Shown here in pieces: positions 1 through 7,725 of a stretch of 48,838 nt of DNA; within the stretch, counting starts at the first letter, position 1; the number at the start of each line of letters is the position of its first letter. The translations under genes were made by a program, and so were the position numbers. The notes under the pieces are model-generated. The model was given only the letters and a program-made list of their open reading frames with translations. It had not been told where the DNA came from and made no database searches. This DNA is from Oscillospiraceae bacterium (GTDB lineage Bacteria > Bacillota > Clostridia > Christensenellales > Aristaeellaceae): assembly GCA_031255415.1 (NCBI GenBank), contig JAIRSO010000029.1, positions 1 through 48,838 on the forward strand. The letters are read 5' to 3'.

Positions 1-96
1 ATAGCGATATACTACGGCGGCGCGGACACGGTGATATGCCTGGCGTTCTGCAAAGTGGACGAGGTTGTGGATTTCATCAAGTCGAACAAGATGTAA
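1..96 (+). CDS. C-terminal end of a probable GH130 glycoside phosphorylase (partial)
   Basis: The window opens inside a reading frame that runs for 31 codons to a TAA stop. The fragment contains IYYGGADTVICLAF, which resembles the last beta-propeller strand of GH130 beta-mannoside or mannooligosaccharide phosphorylases, where an IYYGAADT-type segment lies close to the C-terminus. Members of that family cleave beta-mannosides with inorganic phosphate in the cytoplasm. The catalytic residues lie outside the window, so substrate and subfamily cannot be judged. A sugar-related role fits the many carbohydrate genes at the other end of the window. The family call rests on one short motif. Confidence 0.55.
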   Translation: MAIYYGGADTVICLAFCKVDEVVDFIKSNKM

Positions 97-136
97 AGGG
101 TTACGCGTCTGTAAACGTAGGCTCCCCCGGTTGCGT

Positions 137-288
137 GCGAACGGGGGAGTCTGTCCGCGAACGGGGGAGCTTATCCGCGAACAGGGGAGCCTACCCGCGA
201 ACGGGGGAGCCTATCCGCGAACGGGGGAGCCTGCGTGCGAATAGTGGAGTCTGCGTGCGAACAGGGGAGCCTACCCGCGAACGGCGCG
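137..288. repeat. Tandem array of 20-bp units
   Basis: Seven full units and a partial eighth follow one another without spacers. The consensus is GCGAACGGGGGAGCCTATCC. Most units differ from it by only a few bases, mainly in the last five positions and at one A/G position in the G-run. The array starts shortly after the stop of the partial phosphorylase and runs up to the stop codon of birA on the opposite strand. A 20-bp period is not a multiple of three, so translation shifts frame at every unit and conserved coding is unlikely. It is not a CRISPR array because there are no spacers. Its function is unknown. Confidence 0.9.
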
Positions 289-290
289 CG

Positions 291-1253
291 TCATCGAACG
301 GAAACGTCTGCCGCCCATACCGATCGAACCGCGCCGTCGTCCGCGCGAACGATCAACTCGCCCGACTCGCCGATCGCCTCCGCGCGCGCTGCATACGTCT
401 GCGCGTCCGCCGCGACCGAGACCTCCCTGCCCAGCGTCACCGACCGCGACGCGTATTCCGGCATGAACGCCTCGCGGAAAAACTCCCCGCCGCCGGACTC
501 CAGCCCGCGATACCATCCCCAGAACCTGTCCGCGAACGCGCGCAGTACCTCGCCGCGCTTGACCGCCGCGCCGCTCTCGATCGACAGCGACGTTACCGAG
601 TCCCTCAACGCGTCCGGGAAATCCTCGCGTCTTTGGGATACGTTTATACCGATCCCCATAACCATATGCCGCACGCGCTCCGCCTCGACGGACGTTTCCA
701 GCAGTATCCCGCATAGTTTGCGCCCGTTCAATACTAAGTCGTTAGGCCACTTCACCCCCGGTCTAAGGCCTGTAACATCCTCGCACGCCTGAGCGGCTGC
801 GACGGCTGCGATCAGCGGCGCCCTCTGCGCGTCCGCCGGAGGCCTGCGAGGACGCAGGATCAGCGAACACCATAACCCTCCCAGCGGCGACGACCATTCA
901 TGCCCGCGCCGGCCTTTGCCGCCCGTTTGGATCTCCGCTAGCGCCAGCGTGCCCTCCGCCGCGCCCTGCTCCGCCAGTTCCGCCGCGCGCGCGTTGGTAG
1001 AGCGTATCTCATAATGATACTCCACCACGCATCCGGGCACGCCCAGCAGAGGCGGGAATAATGGATCGTCCGGCGGGATCATCCTATAACCGCGCTTGCC
1101 CGCCGACTCGATCGCGATCCCCAGCCCGCGCAGCGACTCGATCTGTTTCCATACCGCCGCGCGCGATACGCCTAGCCGCGCGCCCAGTTCCTCGCCCGTG
1201 CGATACGCGCCGCCAGCCAGCAGTGAAACCAGCGTTTCGTTCAGTGTATTCAT
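291..1253 (-). CDS. birA: BirA bifunctional biotin-protein ligase and biotin operon repressor
   Basis: The enzyme makes biotinyl-5'-AMP and transfers biotin to a lysine of carboxylase carrier domains in the cytoplasm. Residues 1-60 form a helix-turn-helix domain (ARLGVSRAAVWKQIESL). The catalytic domain follows, with the biotin/ATP loop GGKGRRG at 111-117 and KWPNDLV at 168-174. The length of 320 residues is normal for the two-domain type, so it may also repress biotin genes. A GGAGG ribosome site lies 8 bases before the ATG. The gene stands alone, diverging from the MoxR operon, and its stop codon touches the 20-bp repeat array. No biotin synthesis genes are nearby. Confidence 0.95.
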   Translation of the reverse strand: MNTLNETLVSLLAGGAYRTGEELGARLGVSRAAVWKQIESLRGLGIAIESAGKRGYRMIPPDDPLFPPLLGVPGCVVEYHYEIRSTNARAAELAEQGAAEGTLALAEIQTGGKGRRGHEWSSPLGGLWCSLILRPRRPPADAQRAPLIAAVAAAQACEDVTGLRPGVKWPNDLVLNGRKLCGILLETSVEAERVRHMVMGIGINVSQRREDFPDALRDSVTSLSIESGAAVKRGEVLRAFADRFWGWYRGLESGGGEFFREAFMPEYASRSVTLGREVSVAADAQTYAARAEAIGESGELIVRADDGAVRSVWAADVSVR

Positions 1254-1428
1254 ATAATGCGCCTCCGTTCGGCCATGCCAGATAGTGGATGGTTTCGCGC
1301 GTGTGATCCGTTATATGGACGCGGGTTTGGAGGGATCGTCTCCGCCGCCCAGCCCACGCGCTGATTGTACCCTCTCGCGGGCGTATCGCGCAACAGCGAT
1401 CCCGCCCGGCACTCTATCTTTTGGGGGG

Positions 1429-2385
1429 ATGTCGTCCTTGCAGCAGCCGCGCCGCCTCGTCAACGCGCTTCAGCGGAATATCGGCAAGGTCATCGTCGGC
1501 AAATCGGAGGCCGTCGAGCTGGCTCTCATCGCGCTGCTTTGCCGGGGTCACGTGCTTATCGAGGACGTGCCCGGCGTTGGCAAAACCACGCTCGCCAGCG
1601 CGCTGGCGCGCTCGCTGGACTGCTCGTTCAAGCGCATCCAGTTTACGCCCGACGTTACCCCTTCCGACGTGACCGGGTTCACAGCCGTCAATTTCCAAAC
1701 CGGAGCGATGGAGTTTAAGCCCGGCGCGGTCATGTCCCAGATCGTGCTGGCCGACGAGATAAACCGCACCTCCCCGAAAACCCAATCCAGCCTCCTGGAG
1801 GTCATGGAGGAAACGCAGGTCACGGTGGACGGCGTGACATACCCGCTCCCAAAGCCCTTCATCGTGCTGGCTACGCAAAACCCCGTCGAGTTCGTCGGCA
1901 CATATCCGCTTCCAGAGGCGCAGATGGATCGATTCTTTATGCGCATCGCGATCGGGTACCCGTCGGTCGAGGAGGAGATGGATATCCTCGAGCGTTATAC
2001 AGGCTCCACAGCGCCGCTGCAGACATTAGAGCCTGTCGCCACCGCCGAGAGCATCGTCGAGATTCAAGCAGCCGTCGGGAGGATATACTCCGCGCGCGAG
2101 GTGCGCAGTTATGTTGCGTCCATTGCCGCAGCTACCCGGAGGCACCCGATGCTGCAACTGGGCTGCTCCACCCGAGGCGCTATATCGCTGGTGCGCGCCG
2201 CGCAGGCCTGCGCGCTCCTGGCAGGACGCGAATACATCGTGCCGGAGGACGTTCAGCGCATGGCTTTGCCCGTGCTGGCGCATCGCGTTTCGTTAAGCTC
2301 CGAGGCGCGCATGAAGGGTCTGGCTCCCGAGCGCATACTGGATCAGCTCATAGCGTCGATCCAGGTGCCCGTGCGCGTGCCTTGA
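1429..2385 (+). CDS. MoxR-family AAA+ ATPase
   Basis: This is a cytoplasmic AAA+ ATPase of the MoxR group, chaperone-like proteins that usually act on VWA- or DUF58-domain partners. Walker A (PGVGKTT) is at about residues 48-54 and Walker B (VLADEINRT) at about 106-114, followed by LLEVMEE and the sensor segment ATQNPVE. The open frame extends upstream to an ATG at 1285, but that stretch has no family similarity, so it was trimmed. A G6 run sits directly before the ATG at 1429. A TTG at 1438 is better spaced from that run and could be the true start. The DUF58 and transglutaminase genes that follow form the usual three-gene operon. Confidence 0.9.
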   Translation: MSSLQQPRRLVNALQRNIGKVIVGKSEAVELALIALLCRGHVLIEDVPGVGKTTLASALARSLDCSFKRIQFTPDVTPSDVTGFTAVNFQTGAMEFKPGAVMSQIVLADEINRTSPKTQSSLLEVMEETQVTVDGVTYPLPKPFIVLATQNPVEFVGTYPLPEAQMDRFFMRIAIGYPSVEEEMDILERYTGSTAPLQTLEPVATAESIVEIQAAVGRIYSAREVRSYVASIAAATRRHPMLQLGCSTRGAISLVRAAQACALLAGREYIVPEDVQRMALPVLAHRVSLSSEARMKGLAPERILDQLIASIQVPVRVP

Positions 2386-2404
2386 CCGATAGGAGACGGC
2401 GGCT

Positions 2405-3598
2405 ATGAGTTTCCGCGCGGCGGGCGTGTTGTTCTTCTCCGGACTGATGGCTGTGATCGCGCTGTCTACCGGCGGGAGGATGTACATGCTTGTCGCGCTG
2501 GTGCTGTTTGTGATGTTCGCGCTATCCATAATCAGTTCGCTGTGGGCGTTCCTGACGCTTGGCGCGGACGTGTCCGTATCGGGAGAGGATATACCGCGCG
2601 GCGAGTCGCGCACGCTGCGCGTCACGCTGAAGCACTCCTGCCCGCTGCCGATCGCGCCCGTGTGGGCGGAGATCCGCGCGCCGTCGCTGGACGGGAACGA
2701 CCGCGAGGCTGTGAGGATCCCCGCGCGCGCGTTCAACCCGCGTTCATCGGCTGTGAGGATCCACTGCCCGCACGTGGGCCGGTTCACGGTGGGGCTGACG
2801 AAACTGGCGGTAGAGGACGTGTTCGGGTTGTTCTCGTTCCATAGGAGCAGGCCGGAATGGTGCGTTGACACGCTGGTATTGCCGCGCGTGGAGCCGCTGG
2901 ACTGCCCGCCGTTCAGCCCGGGCGAGTCGGAGACGGAGCTGGTCTCCCGCGCGACGGAGGACGCGACCTCCCCGTCGGGCGTGCGCGATTACCAGCCCGG
3001 CGACGAGATGAAAAAGATCCATTGGAAACTATCGCTGAGAAAGCGCGAGATATTGGTTAAGACGTTCGATCAGCCGCTAAGGCCGGACGCGGTCGTATTG
3101 CTGGACTGCGCTTTGCCCGCGAGGAGCGGGTTAAGCCACGACGCGCGGGATCGGTTATGCGATATAGCCGCGTCGATGTGCGCGGCGCTGCTGTCCGCGG
3201 ACGCTATCGTTCGTATGCCGCTGACCGGAACGCCGCCTGAAGACGTTACCCTGCGCAAGGGGGACTTGCTCGCGCCCGCGCTGCGCTCTATCGCGCGGAT
3301 GCGGTTCAGCGGGCAAACGCCGTTCGAGCGGGTTCTCGCTCTGGAGTCCGCGCGGATGCGCCAGTCCGGCACGACGGTCTGCGTTACGGGTTCGCTGTCG
3401 CCAGAGAGCGCCGACCGCGTCATCAGGCTGCGCAGACTCGGGCCGACGGTGAGGGTATATCTAGTCGCGGATAACCCGGACGAGCGCCAGCGGGTTTTGC
3501 TGCAAAAACTGCGCCAGAACGATGTGGAGTGCGTCGTTAGGCAGTCCGCTTCCGTTTCGGGAGCGGCTGTTCCCCGCGCGGGCGGCAAGGCGTTATGA
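2405..3598 (+). CDS. DUF58 domain membrane protein
   Basis: The product has two hydrophobic segments at about residues 5-55 (GVLFFSGLMAVIAL and MLVALVLFVMFALSIISSLW). A long extracytoplasmic or cytoplasmic beta-rich part follows, and then the DUF58 signature GVRDYQPGDEMKKIHWK near residue 195. DUF58 proteins are VWA-like partners of MoxR ATPases, but their biochemical role is not settled. An AGGAG site stands 9 bases before the ATG. The gene lies 19 bases after the MoxR gene, and its last four bases overlap the start of the transglutaminase gene (ATGA), implying translational coupling. The length of 397 residues is usual for the family. Confidence 0.88.
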   Translation: MSFRAAGVLFFSGLMAVIALSTGGRMYMLVALVLFVMFALSIISSLWAFLTLGADVSVSGEDIPRGESRTLRVTLKHSCPLPIAPVWAEIRAPSLDGNDREAVRIPARAFNPRSSAVRIHCPHVGRFTVGLTKLAVEDVFGLFSFHRSRPEWCVDTLVLPRVEPLDCPPFSPGESETELVSRATEDATSPSGVRDYQPGDEMKKIHWKLSLRKREILVKTFDQPLRPDAVVLLDCALPARSGLSHDARDRLCDIAASMCAALLSADAIVRMPLTGTPPEDVTLRKGDLLAPALRSIARMRFSGQTPFERVLALESARMRQSGTTVCVTGSLSPESADRVIRLRRLGPTVRVYLVADNPDERQRVLLQKLRQNDVECVVRQSASVSGAAVPRAGGKAL

Positions 3599-5886
3599 GG
3601 GCGGTTGCCGATCGGTTCCGCGATATAGTCCGCGAACGCGGGCTGTCGGTATTGCTCGCGGCTGCGCTGGCGTATGGATTGACGCTGACGATGTGCGACA
3701 CGCTGCGCATCGCGTATTCGCCTGTGCTGATCGCGTTGCTGTGCGCCGGATGCGCCGCGCTGGCGCTGGCGTTCGCCATGCACTGGGCGGTTACGGTCGT
3801 TGGATGGACCGCTATAGCGGTATGCGCCGCGACGTTTACGCTTCGCACGCGGATGCTCCCTTGGCTGATAGACGCTGCGGCGGACGCGGCTATGGGGGAT
3901 ATGGAGGCTATCGGACAGCGAGCGGATCATGTCGCGGCGATGCTGGCGCTGGGACTGTCGCTGTTCTGCCTGGTCGCGAACCGGCATCGCGAGGGATTCT
4001 ATCCCAGTTTATCGCTGGCGTGCGTGATCGCGCTGTGGAGCTGGGTCAGCGGCGAGGGGAATAATCCTTGGTTGTTCGCTCCGGCGCTGTTCGCTCTGGC
4101 GGCGCTGTTCGCCAGGTCAAGGTGCGAGAGGACGAGCGCGTCGCGGATCGTGTCGATGGCGGCGCTGGCTGTAGCCGCCGCGATGGCGTTCCTCCCGTCC
4201 GGGAATATACTCAACGATACGCTGGCCTCTTTCGCCGAGAAGGTGCGGCGCGTCGCGTATGATTATCTTTTCTACAACGAGCCGCGCACCATCTATTCCA
4301 TCCAGTACGACGGGTTCCAGCCGCTGGGCGCGAGGCTGGGCGGGCCGATCCCGAACCCGTCCGACCGCGAGGTTATGCGCGTTGAGACGGAGCGCACGCT
4401 GCTGCTGCGCGGCGTGACGAAGGATACATACACCGGGCTGTCATGGACGGATCAGGCGTTAAGCTCGCGGCGGTATCTGTATGTCGATCCGCGCTGGCGA
4501 TCCATCCGCGATAACCTGCTCGACGCGAAACGCCCGCTAGAGCGGCTGCGCGACGCGGATATGTTCGATCCCGTCACCGCGTCTGTGACGATGCTCAGCG
4601 AGAGCATGACGACGCTGTTCGTGCCGCATAGGCTGACCGCGCTGTCCACTCCTGCGGATATGGTGCTGTATTTCAACAGCACGGGCGAGGTGTTCGCCAC
4701 GGAGAACCTTGCCGCGGGGGACTCGTATACCGTGCGCGCGCCTGTTTTGGATCTGGACGACCAGCGTCTGCCCGCGCTGGCTGCTGCGGCGGCTGTATCC
4801 GGCGCGCCGGACTGGGACGGCGTGACGCTGGACGCGTATCGCGCTCTGCCCGCGACGGTATCGCCGCAGGTATACCGGCTCGTCGACATGATCACCGAGA
4901 GCCAGCCCACCCAGTTGGGCAAACTGATCGCGATACGCGATTATCTCAAGGAGTTCAGGTATACGCTGACTCCATCGCGCATGCCTCCGGTTAACGTTGA
5001 CTTTGTATCGTTCTTCCTGCTGGAGGGAAAGGAAGGATACTGCACGTACTTCGCCAGCGCGATGGCTGTGGCTGCGCGGATCGCGGGCATACCGGCGCGG
5101 TATGTGGAGGGATACGTGGCGCGGCCCGACTCTGGCGGCGTGTCGCTGGTGACGGGATTGAACGCGCACGCTTGGGTCGAGGCGTATCTGCCCGGACTGG
5201 GTTGGATCAGCGTGGACGCGACTCCCGGGCTGCCGCCCGGCGACGACGCGATCCCGCCCGACGCGCCTCCCGACCGTCCGGACGACGCGCCTCCAGACGA
5301 CGGCGGCGATCCGGAGAACACCGCCGCGCCCAACGAACCATCCCCGGAGCCGACCGCCGCGTCCGACTCGCCGACTCCCACGCCCGCCCCGATCGATGAT
5401 CCCGACTCGACCGATCCCCCCGGCTCCGAGCGCGATCCCGATATAGACGCGATCCCGCCCGACGATGAGGAATCGTCTAGCGGCAGTTTATGGTGGATAT
5501 GGCTGCTCGTCGCGCTAGCCGTGCTGGGCGCGGTTGCGCGCGCGGTATGGATCGCGCCGGGCATGGCGGCGCGCAGACGCGGGGACTTGGATAAACAATT
5601 GCTGACATGGTACCGCGCCGCGCTGGATTTGCTGGCGGCGTGCGGAACCGCGGCGACTCCAGCCGATACCCCGCGCTCGCTGATAAGGTACGCGCCGTCG
5701 CTCACGCCGCTGTTCGACGCTGTGGCGGCGCTGGCGTACAAAGGCGATAAACCCGACGCGAAGACGGTAGAGGCCGCGAGTGTCGCTTACATGGAAACGT
5801 TCCGGCACGCTCCGGTCAGGGTGAGGATCGGGGTATGGGCGGATAGGTTCGTTCGCGGCGCGGGCACGGTGAAGCGCGTGCCGTAG
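3595..5886 (+). CDS. Membrane transglutaminase-like protein (TgpA type)
   Basis: A papain-like transglutaminase-core domain is set in a membrane protein. Residues 1-215 hold several hydrophobic helices. The catalytic triad is visible as Cys483 in GYCTYFASAM, His525 in NAHAWVEAY and Asp541 in SVDATPG. A Pro/Asp/Thr-rich linker follows (about 545-625), then one more membrane helix (SLWWIWLLVALAVLGAV) and a C-terminal DUF4129-like segment. This layout matches TgpA proteins, which are always found with MoxR and DUF58 partners; their substrate is unknown. The disordered linker before the last helix suggests the core domain is outside the cell. Expression is coupled to DUF58 through the ATGA overlap. 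Confidence 0.9.
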   Translation: MRAVADRFRDIVRERGLSVLLAAALAYGLTLTMCDTLRIAYSPVLIALLCAGCAALALAFAMHWAVTVVGWTAIAVCAATFTLRTRMLPWLIDAAADAAMGDMEAIGQRADHVAAMLALGLSLFCLVANRHREGFYPSLSLACVIALWSWVSGEGNNPWLFAPALFALAALFARSRCERTSASRIVSMAALAVAAAMAFLPSGNILNDTLASFAEKVRRVAYDYLFYNEPRTIYSIQYDGFQPLGARLGGPIPNPSDREVMRVETERTLLLRGVTKDTYTGLSWTDQALSSRRYLYVDPRWRSIRDNLLDAKRPLERLRDADMFDPVTASVTMLSESMTTLFVPHRLTALSTPADMVLYFNSTGEVFATENLAAGDSYTVRAPVLDLDDQRLPALAAAAAVSGAPDWDGVTLDAYRALPATVSPQVYRLVDMITESQPTQLGKLIAIRDYLKEFRYTLTPSRMPPVNVDFVSFFLLEGKEGYCTYFASAMAVAARIAGIPARYVEGYVARPDSGGVSLVTGLNAHAWVEAYLPGLGWISVDATPGLPPGDDAIPPDAPPDRPDDAPPDDGGDPENTAAPNEPSPEPTAASDSPTPTPAPIDDPDSTDPPGSERDPDIDAIPPDDEESSSGSLWWIWLLVALAVLGAVARAVWIAPGMAARRRGDLDKQLLTWYRAALDLLAACGTAATPADTPRSLIRYAPSLTPLFDAVAALAYKGDKPDAKTVEAASVAYMETFRHAPVRVRIGVWADRFVRGAGTVKRVP

Positions 5887-5914
5887 CGGCGGGTTCGGAT
5901 TTGGCGGAGTCGTT

Positions 5915-6060
5915 GGGCTTGTTGGGATTGACGGAGTCGCCGGAGTCGCCGGACTTGTTGGGATTGACGGAGTCGTCGGACTCGCCGGGCTTGTTGGGAT
6001 TGACGGAATCGTCGGACTTGTTGGACTTGACGGACGCGTCAGACTTGACAGACTCGACGG
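5915..6060. repeat. Tandem 36-bp repeat between convergent genes
   Basis: Two 36-bp units (5915-5950 and 5951-5986) are followed by a 27-bp shortened copy and a diverged tail. Each contains the core CTTGTTGGGATTGACGGA. The period is a multiple of three. A plus-strand frame would read a 12-residue repeat of the LLGLTESPESP kind, beginning at a TTG without a ribosome site. The array ends one base before the stop codon of the radical SAM gene on the other strand. It could be a short coding repeat or a non-coding array in the convergent gap; I favour non-coding. Confidence 0.85.
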
Positions 6061-6061
6061 T

Positions 6062-7153
6062 CTACTGGCTCCGCTCCAGCGGCAGGCCTCTGCGTATATG
6101 ATAGAAGTCGCACGCGTAACGGGTGCGCTTGTCATATGATCCGGTCTCTGCGTGATGATGTATCGCGCAGGTGCTGCACTCCGCGTAACATGGACACGTC
6201 TTGCACGGCTCGGGCAGAACCTTGCCTTCCCGGAATTTCACCAGCCTCTGCCAGGCGGGGTCGAACCCCTCCTCTAATGGATAGCCCTTGACGCAATCAG
6301 GATCGTTATCCGTCATGCACGCGACCATCGCGCCGTGCCACAGCACCGCGTATGACGCTAACCCCGCCTCGCAGTACAGCGGCATGCGCTCGTCCTGCGT
6401 AGGCTCGCATCCGTCTTCGCTCCCGATCTCGAAATGATGATCATGATGGAAGTCCAGCAGCTCGCGCAGGTTCAACCTGCACGCCTGGCAGTCGGCTCTA
6501 GCTCCGCGTATGGCGGGCATGGGCAGGGACGTTGTTGAGAATGGTATATCGCGTTCGCGCGCGAAGTCGCGCATCGCGTCCCAGTCGGCGGCGTTGTCGC
6601 GGATGATCGTCGTCTTTAGCCGCACCGACGGCACGACCGCGCGTATCCGATCCACCCCCTCGACCATCCGGTCGTACCCTCCGGGCCAGCCCCCAATCCT
6701 CCCGTATGTTTCCCGCGACGCGCCGTATATCGAGATCTGCACGTCCTGCGGCGGCCTCTCGGCGAATAGAGCGGCGATCTCGTCCGTTACCAAAGTGGCG
6801 TTCGTGAACACGCGCAGAAGGAATCCCATATCGCTAAGCGCGGTGTATATCTCCTTGAAATCGGGGCGGAGCATCACCTCGCCGCCCGTGAGCAGCAGAT
6901 CAAGGGTGCCCGCCTCCAGCGCCATCTCGCCGATCCGTATCCACTGCGCGGCGGTCAGCTCGCTTCCGTACTCGGGGAGTTGCTCGGGATCAAGCCGCAT
7001 CAGGCACATCTTGCACTTGAGCGAACAGCGCGCGGTCAACTCGAACGTGCCCTTATACGGGATGTGGTTCAGTATGGAATAGTCGCGCATCACCCGCGTG
7101 AAATGATCCCAATTCTCGCCGGGCGTGCGCGCCGTCCGCTCGTTAGTCTCCAT
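6062..7153 (-). CDS. Radical SAM/SPASM peptide-modifying enzyme
   Basis: The N-terminal half is a radical SAM barrel with the CxxxCxxC [4Fe-4S] ligands at Cys43, Cys47 and Cys50, and a GGE motif at 90-92 for SAM binding. The C-terminal half has a SPASM-type cysteine set (Cys261, 279, 287, 317, 320, 322, 326, 329 and 348), which binds auxiliary clusters. SPASM enzymes mostly modify ribosomal peptides or mature other enzymes. The gene overlaps the end of the PqqD-protein gene by 11 bases and ends the nagA-hisC-nucleotidyltransferase-pqqD operon. PqqD-type domains deliver peptide substrates to such enzymes, so these two products probably work together. The product is unknown. Confidence 0.88.
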   Translation of the reverse strand: METNERTARTPGENWDHFTRVMRDYSILNHIPYKGTFELTARCSLKCKMCLMRLDPEQLPEYGSELTAAQWIRIGEMALEAGTLDLLLTGGEVMLRPDFKEIYTALSDMGFLLRVFTNATLVTDEIAALFAERPPQDVQISIYGASRETYGRIGGWPGGYDRMVEGVDRIRAVVPSVRLKTTIIRDNAADWDAMRDFARERDIPFSTTSLPMPAIRGARADCQACRLNLRELLDFHHDHHFEIGSEDGCEPTQDERMPLYCEAGLASYAVLWHGAMVACMTDNDPDCVKGYPLEEGFDPAWQRLVKFREGKVLPEPCKTCPCYAECSTCAIHHHAETGSYDKRTRYACDFYHIRRGLPLERSQ

Positions 7154-7706
7154 TGGCGGAGCCTGGGGCGCCGGGATCGGCGGATGGAGGCGGTTCGGGG
7201 AACAGCGAAGCGCCGCCGCTGGGATCGATGGGACGCGGCGGTTCGGGGAACAATGTCGCGCCCTCGTTGGGATCGGGTTCGCGGGAGGCGGCCTCTGCGG
7301 CCTCCAGTTCCTCGGCGAGTTTGGCTAGCTCCGGATTCTCCAGCGCCTGCTTCACGTCCTCGACGACCTTGTCGGACATGAAGTAGCTCCGCGTCAGATC
7401 CAGTTTGTCCACGGTTTCGGATACCAGCAGGTTGGCGAACGTGCACTGCTCGACGAACGCCGACAGCGCCTCAAACGCCGTAGAGTCGTCTATGCCGTAT
7501 TCGTCTTTCAAGGCCTGGAGCATTTCGGGCGTGGACTGCCGCTTCTCCCTCACCTTATCGAATAGGAAAGCCGCCGTCTCGTTGATGGTTATTACGCCCT
7601 TGTATTCCTTCATGCGCGGCCCGGTGGGCACGATCATGTACGCGTCGCCCACCTTGCGCGTGGTGAATCCGCTGCGCGCTTCCAGATATGACAGCTTGTA
7701 CGCCAT
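7143..7706 (-). CDS. PqqD-family protein with duplicated 16-residue tail
   Basis: Residues 20-100 fit the PqqD/RRE fold: GVITINETAAFLFDKV, then a helix with STPEMLQALKDEYGID and a terminal helix. A helical, acidic stretch follows at 105-140. The tail is two near-identical 16-residue units, 146-161 and 162-177, each of the form PxxGA(T/S)LFPEPP, and then a Gly/Ala/Asn end (178-187). PqqD domains bind leader peptides for radical SAM enzymes. Ordinary members are about 90-100 residues, so the extra 85 residues are unusual. A GGAGG site precedes the ATG by 9 bases. The tail could be a fused substrate (core) region or a flexible linker; the sequence alone cannot decide. Confidence 0.85.
   Translation of the reverse strand: MAYKLSYLEARSGFTTRKVGDAYMIVPTGPRMKEYKGVITINETAAFLFDKVREKRQSTPEMLQALKDEYGIDDSTAFEALSAFVEQCTFANLLVSETVDKLDLTRSYFMSDKVVEDVKQALENPELAKLAEELEAAEAASREPDPNEGATLFPEPPRPIDPSGGASLFPEPPPSADPGAPGSANGD
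7176..7271 (-). repeat. Two 48-bp in-frame repeats coding the PqqD tail
   Basis: The two copies encode residues 146-161 and 162-177 of the PqqD protein. The shared block GGCGGTTCGGGGAACA (plus-strand sense) recurs with a period of exactly 48 bases. Conserved positions in the protein are Pro1, Gly4, Ala5, Leu7, Phe8, Pro9, Glu10, Pro11, Pro12 and Asp16 of each unit. Variable positions are concentrated at 2, 3, 6 and 13-15. Confidence 0.85.
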
Positions 7707-7725
7707 AACGCGTTACCTCCAATAT

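Noticed and set aside
137..288. A CRISPR array.
   Set aside because: Units are directly adjacent with no spacers, and no cas genes are present.
36..716. A plus-strand open frame across the 20-bp repeats and birA.
   Set aside because: It only exists because the GC-rich opposite strand of birA and the repeats lack stops; it has no family similarity or ribosome site.
5901..6101. A small repeat protein encoded by the 36-bp units.
   Set aside because: It has a TTG start without a ribosome site and overlaps the end of the radical SAM gene; listed only as a repeat and a finding.
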